Under the pieces are notes generated by a model that saw nothing but the letters and a program-made list of their open reading frames with translations, did no database searches and was not told the origin of the DNA. Shown piece after piece: positions 60,962-64,000 of a stretch of 64,000 nucleotides of DNA; positions within the stretch are counted from its first letter, which is position 1; each line of letters opens with the position of its first letter. The translations under genes and the position numbers were made by a program. Where the stretch lies: contig NZ_CANMWS010000018.1 of the NCBI RefSeq assembly GCF_947501665.1, positions 1 through 64,000 on the forward strand, in the 5' to 3' direction. Source of the DNA: an uncultured Shewanella sp. (lineage in GTDB: Bacteria > Pseudomonadota > Gammaproteobacteria > Enterobacterales > Shewanellaceae).

Positions 60962-63157
60962 TTATATTTTTGGCTGATGAAATGCATTAAACTTTACTTC
61001 ACCCGTTTGAATATCATAATACGCATCAATAAGCCCTAACTGTTGGTTGTTTACTAATGTACGAATAGTTTGACTCTCATGATAAATATGCTCAGCGCTT
61101 AAGTAAACATGACGACGCATAACAGCATTGACATAGTCTTTATTTTGGCTAGTGCGTTTCTCTGTTGGAAGATCGGTTTCTTTAGCAATAGCAGGTTCTA
61201 TTTTCTCGACTAGGCTTTGTAAATGCTCATCTTTGATGCTATCGATAGCGGCGCCAATCGCGCCGCATTGAGTATGCCCCATAACAACAATGAGTTTTGC
61301 TCCTGCAAAATGACTGGCGTATTCCATTCCTGCAATAACATCTTCACTGACAACGGTTCCAGCAATACGTGAGACAAAAATATCTCCGATGCTTAAATCA
61401 AAAATAAGCTCTACAGGGACTCTTGAATCAATACAAGTCAGTACAATGGCGAGCGGGTGCTGGCCATCTGCTGTGGCTTTTAATTGTTGGGGGTAATTTC
61501 GGTGGATCTGCTGATTTAATAAGAAACGTTGATTGCCTTCTTTTAATATGGACAACACTTGTTCGGGAGAAAGCTTTTGCTGGGAATCGATTCCTGTGAC
61601 GCGAATGATGCTGTCTTGGGTTAGGTCTTCGTATGGGGGAGTAAAGCCTTCAAAATTAACGGTGATATTTTTTGTAGGCGCTGTTTTTTCTTTAAATTCT
61701 TTTAGGAGTTCAACAACGTCATGATCGATATAGTTAGTGCCACAGGCATCGATCAGTAATTGAGTTTTTTTGGGGTAACTATTTAGTGTTTTTGCGAGCA
61801 TTTTTTTATGTAAAAAAGTCACTGATTGGGGTAATAAAATACGGGTAATAATGCCTTCGGGATAATGTTCTTCAACTTGTGTGATATGACAAATAGAATG
61901 GCGATAAAGAATAATTAAACTGCTAGCAATAAGCCCAATAACAATACCAGTTAACAAACTCCAGATAAGAATACCAGCCAAAGTTAAAATGAAAGGAATA
62001 AAGTACAGCCCACCATTTTGGTACATGGCTTTAAATACGGCAAAACGGCACAACTTATAACCCGTAAAAATTAGAATCATCGCTAATGTAGCCAGAGGAA
62101 TATCTCTTAACCAACTGGTAATAAATAGTAAAGAAACTAACAGTAATAAGCCATGAAAAATGGCAGATAGTTTAGATTTAGCGCCCAGTGTGACATTAGC
62201 TGAACTTCTGATTATCACTGAAGTGATAGGTAAGCCGCCCAATAAACCTGAAATGCTATTTCCTATTCCTTGTGCAACTAACTCTCGATTTCTTGAAGCT
62301 CTTTTAGTTTGTTTACTGAGTTGCTCAGCAGCTTCTAGATTCAATAAGGTTTCTAAGGAGGCAATAGCCATGATCATTAAAGCAAAAATATAGATTTGGC
62401 CATTGGCCCAAAGACTAAAATCAGGAAACTGTAATTGGCTTAATAAGTCTTGAACACTATTAATTTTGGGGACGCGAACTAATAATTGGTCATCTAAATA
62501 AAGAGAGGGGGCGAAGCGACTAAAGCCCCAATTAATCAGTGTTGTTACTATGACCGCAATAAACGCACCAGGGAGAAATTTCGCTAAATTAGTGGGGATC
62601 TTGCTCCAAAGTATGAGTAAGATGAGTGTAATGATTGAAATGATTATTGCGCCAAGGTGAATGTGTTTGAGTAAGTAAAGCAGAGGAGTGAGATCCAACG
62701 CCATCCCTTGATAAGCATCAATCATACTGCCCCAAGGATTAGCAGTACCATCATAACCAAAAGCGAGGGGAATTTGCTTGATGATAATAATCATACCTAT
62801 GGCAGTAATAAGGCCTTGAATAACATTAGAAGGCATGTAATTTGCCAATACCCCTGCTTTACAAAATCCCATGATGATTTGCAATATACCTGCAAACAAT
62901 AAGGCTAATAGAAAAGCTTGAAAGCTACCTAATTGGCTGATGGCTGCAATGACTAAGGTGATCATACCTGCAGCAGGGCCACTGACACTGATGGCAGAGC
63001 CACTAAGCATACCAACAATAACACCACCGATCACCGCTGTTAAAATCCCCGCAAATAAAGGCACGCCTGAAGCAAGCGCAATCCCAAGACTTAATGGAAG
63101 GGCAATAAGGCAGATAACAATAGAGACAAAAAAGTCATTCTTAATGGTATTAAACAT
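60962..63157 (-). CDS. SulP-family anion (bicarbonate) transporter fused to beta-carbonic anhydrase
   Basis: The 731-residue protein has an N-terminal SulP domain with about 10-12 TM helices (1-405; ISVSGPAAGMITLVIAA, NLEAAEQLSKQTKRASRN) and a short STAS-like region (about 420-490). A complete beta-carbonic anhydrase follows (about 520-731) with the zinc-site motifs VLTCIDSRVP and MGHTQCGAIG. The fusion suggests bicarbonate uptake linked to CO2/HCO3- conversion at the inner membrane. SulP-CA fusions are known from several bacteria, so this one is uncommon rather than new. Its start is followed upstream by a terminator of the lectin-like gene. Confidence 0.93.
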   Translation of the reverse strand: MFNTIKNDFFVSIVICLIALPLSLGIALASGVPLFAGILTAVIGGVIVGMLSGSAISVSGPAAGMITLVIAAISQLGSFQAFLLALLFAGILQIIMGFCKAGVLANYMPSNVIQGLITAIGMIIIIKQIPLAFGYDGTANPWGSMIDAYQGMALDLTPLLYLLKHIHLGAIIISIITLILLILWSKIPTNLAKFLPGAFIAVIVTTLINWGFSRFAPSLYLDDQLLVRVPKINSVQDLLSQLQFPDFSLWANGQIYIFALMIMAIASLETLLNLEAAEQLSKQTKRASRNRELVAQGIGNSISGLLGGLPITSVIIRSSANVTLGAKSKLSAIFHGLLLLVSLLFITSWLRDIPLATLAMILIFTGYKLCRFAVFKAMYQNGGLYFIPFILTLAGILIWSLLTGIVIGLIASSLIILYRHSICHITQVEEHYPEGIITRILLPQSVTFLHKKMLAKTLNSYPKKTQLLIDACGTNYIDHDVVELLKEFKEKTAPTKNITVNFEGFTPPYEDLTQDSIIRVTGIDSQQKLSPEQVLSILKEGNQRFLLNQQIHRNYPQQLKATADGQHPLAIVLTCIDSRVPVELIFDLSIGDIFVSRIAGTVVSEDVIAGMEYASHFAGAKLIVVMGHTQCGAIGAAIDSIKDEHLQSLVEKIEPAIAKETDLPTEKRTSQNKDYVNAVMRRHVYLSAEHIYHESQTIRTLVNNQQLGLIDAYYDIQTGEVKFNAFHQPKI

Positions 63158-63251
63158 TGGAGTTCCAAGGGGAATAAGACTAAGGTTATTAAAAGTGTAG
63201 GATAAATAGACTTGTTTTGAAAAAAGCTAAGTGATAAATAATAGGGCATGA

Positions 63252-63291
63252 CTAAAATAAAAATAGCGCCTAAATGGAATTAGGGCGCTAT
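63252..63291 (-). terminator. Intrinsic terminator of the lectin-like gene
   Basis: ATAGCGCC and GGCGCTAT form an 8-bp stem extended by CTAA/TTAG with one bulged base. On the minus strand it is followed by TTTTTATTTT. It separates the lectin-like gene from the SulP-CA gene. Confidence 0.75.
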
Positions 63292-63317
63292 GATTAAAAA
63301 ATTATACATTTATAGTG

Positions 63318-63345
63318 AGTTCATAGTTCATAGTTCATAGTTCAT
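63318..63345. repeat. 7-bp simple tandem repeat (AGTTCAT x4)
   Basis: Four exact copies of AGTTCAT cross the 3' end of the minus-strand lectin-like gene and include its stop codon (63335-63337). Slippage here would alter or extend the last residues of that protein. Confidence 0.85.
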
Positions 63346-64000
63346 TAGGATTGAGACCGTTAATACGCCACTCTCCTTCAGTGATTTGATCGCTGTAATC
63401 CAGCCAAACTTGCGCATGACTTTTTGCTTCCTTAGCCGCTTTCAATTTCTCATTATCAAAACTGTTTGTTGGCACATCAAAATGGAATTGGCTACCGAGT
63501 GCCTGGCAAGCTTGTTCTCCTCCGTCCCAAGAACCTGTATTATCAGTTACTTGCCATAGCTTATTTTGGCTGTCATAACAGGCGTAGGCATAGTCATTAC
63601 CACAGAATTGATCATCCCAGCGGCCATTACTCCATTGCAACGCACAATGTTGGCTGTCACCCACATTATTGGGTTCATTGACATCCCAGCTCCAAATGCC
63701 CGAAGCAAGGCGGTTATCCCTGACGACCATATCATCAAGATTTACGATGTTGGCGCCTTGCTGAAAAAAATCAGTGACATCAGAGTCTGTAATATAATTG
63801 TCACTGCCGCCAGTGAAAATATCGGCTATGGCTTTGTTAGTCGTTCTGTCTTCCCAAATACGGCCAACGTTACCCAATCCTGTGTATGCCGTATTTTTCC
63901 AATTGATTTCATTGCTACAACCGCCATCTCCCCAAAGAATGACTTTTTTCCCTGCCGCTATGACATCGGCTTTGGTTAAGCTATCTGGAATAGACTGGCA
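63335..64000 (-). CDS. Secreted protein with C-type-lectin-like domain, 5' end outside window
   Basis: The frame stays open to the window edge, so the gene is partial; a TTG at 63877 is internal, not the start. The visible ~221 residues begin CQSIPDSLTKADVIAAGKK followed by VILWGDGGCS, which resembles the end of a PI-specific phospholipase C-like or other TIM-barrel domain. They continue into a lectin-like stretch: WSWDVNEPNN, CALQWSNGRWDDQFC, YAYACYDSQNKLW, with the E-P-N motif of calcium and sugar-binding C-type lectin folds. A final FHFDVPTNSFDNEKLK-type region could be a second lectin-like half. It is a secreted or surface protein; the full domain order needs the upstream sequence. Confidence 0.7.
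   Translation of the reverse strand, partial: CQSIPDSLTKADVIAAGKKVILWGDGGCSNEINWKNTAYTGLGNVGRIWEDRTTNKAIADIFTGGSDNYITDSDVTDFFQQGANIVNLDDMVVRDNRLASGIWSWDVNEPNNVGDSQHCALQWSNGRWDDQFCGNDYAYACYDSQNKLWQVTDNTGSWDGGEQACQALGSQFHFDVPTNSFDNEKLKAAKEAKSHAQVWLDYSDQITEGEWRINGLNPNEL

Overview
The window comes from a moderately AT-rich marine gammaproteobacterium. It looks Shewanella-like (Alteromonadales). Reasons are the thrS-infC-rpmI-rplT block, the tRNA-Val(GAC) pair, a norM/ribE divergent pair, and the RAYT and IS5-family remnants. This placement is inference from gene content and no species is claimed.

Region 1 (1-2642): the 3' end of a large RTX (calcium-binding nonapeptide repeat) protein whose DNA carries near-identical 108-bp tandem repeats, followed by a decayed IS5-family insertion sequence. 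Region 2 (2643-21220): one long plus-strand exopolysaccharide (EPS) gene cluster, largely with overlapping or closely spaced genes. It opens with a partner-switching regulatory module (receiver-PP2C phosphatase, STAS antagonist, RsbW-like kinase) interleaved with a sugar nucleotidyltransferase. It continues with two secreted glycoside hydrolases (GH2 and GH9), a cellulose-synthase-like GT2 membrane enzyme, four divergent DUF3131 paralogues, a second glycosyltransferase, a disordered secreted protein and a duplicated putative outer-membrane protein. Region 3 (21230-24754): a 230-bp MITE-like element, two small zinc-motif proteins, a SlyB-like lipoprotein, and a phage-type pair that includes a Q-family antiterminator.

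Region 4 (24755-43344): a type VI secretion locus that departs from the canonical layout and recalls the Francisella pathogenicity island. It has tssB-tssC-hcp-tssK in the iglABCD order, a needle-only VgrG-like protein, tssF, a soluble TssL/DotU-like protein, tssG, a TssA/IglI-like protein, a separate VgrG-like hub, a DUF4280 PAAR-like tip, a short two-TM protein, a large orphan gene (candidate effector) and clpV. No TssE, TssJ or full-length TssM is seen. The Q antiterminator gene, a 729-bp non-coding leader with a strong intrinsic terminator, and then tssB resemble the phage late-gene switch (Q, terminator, late operon). I consider this the most interesting inference in the window.

Region 5 (43386-50216, minus strand): a giant hybrid two-component AraC sensor. 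Next to it are three co-directional secreted products, two of 59 residues and one of 556, that all end in the same glycine-rich C-terminal tail. Region 6 (50571-63157): two tRNA-Val(GAC) genes interspersed with three 5'-half remnants, norM, ribE, a CPXCG protein, a FolM-like pteridine reductase, thrS with a hairpin leader carrying a CGU triplet in its loop, infC with an AUA start, rpmI and rplT. These are followed by a second MITE-like copy, a small lipoprotein, an alpha/beta hydrolase, and a SulP transporter fused to a beta-carbonic anhydrase. The window ends inside a minus-strand gene with a C-type-lectin-like domain.
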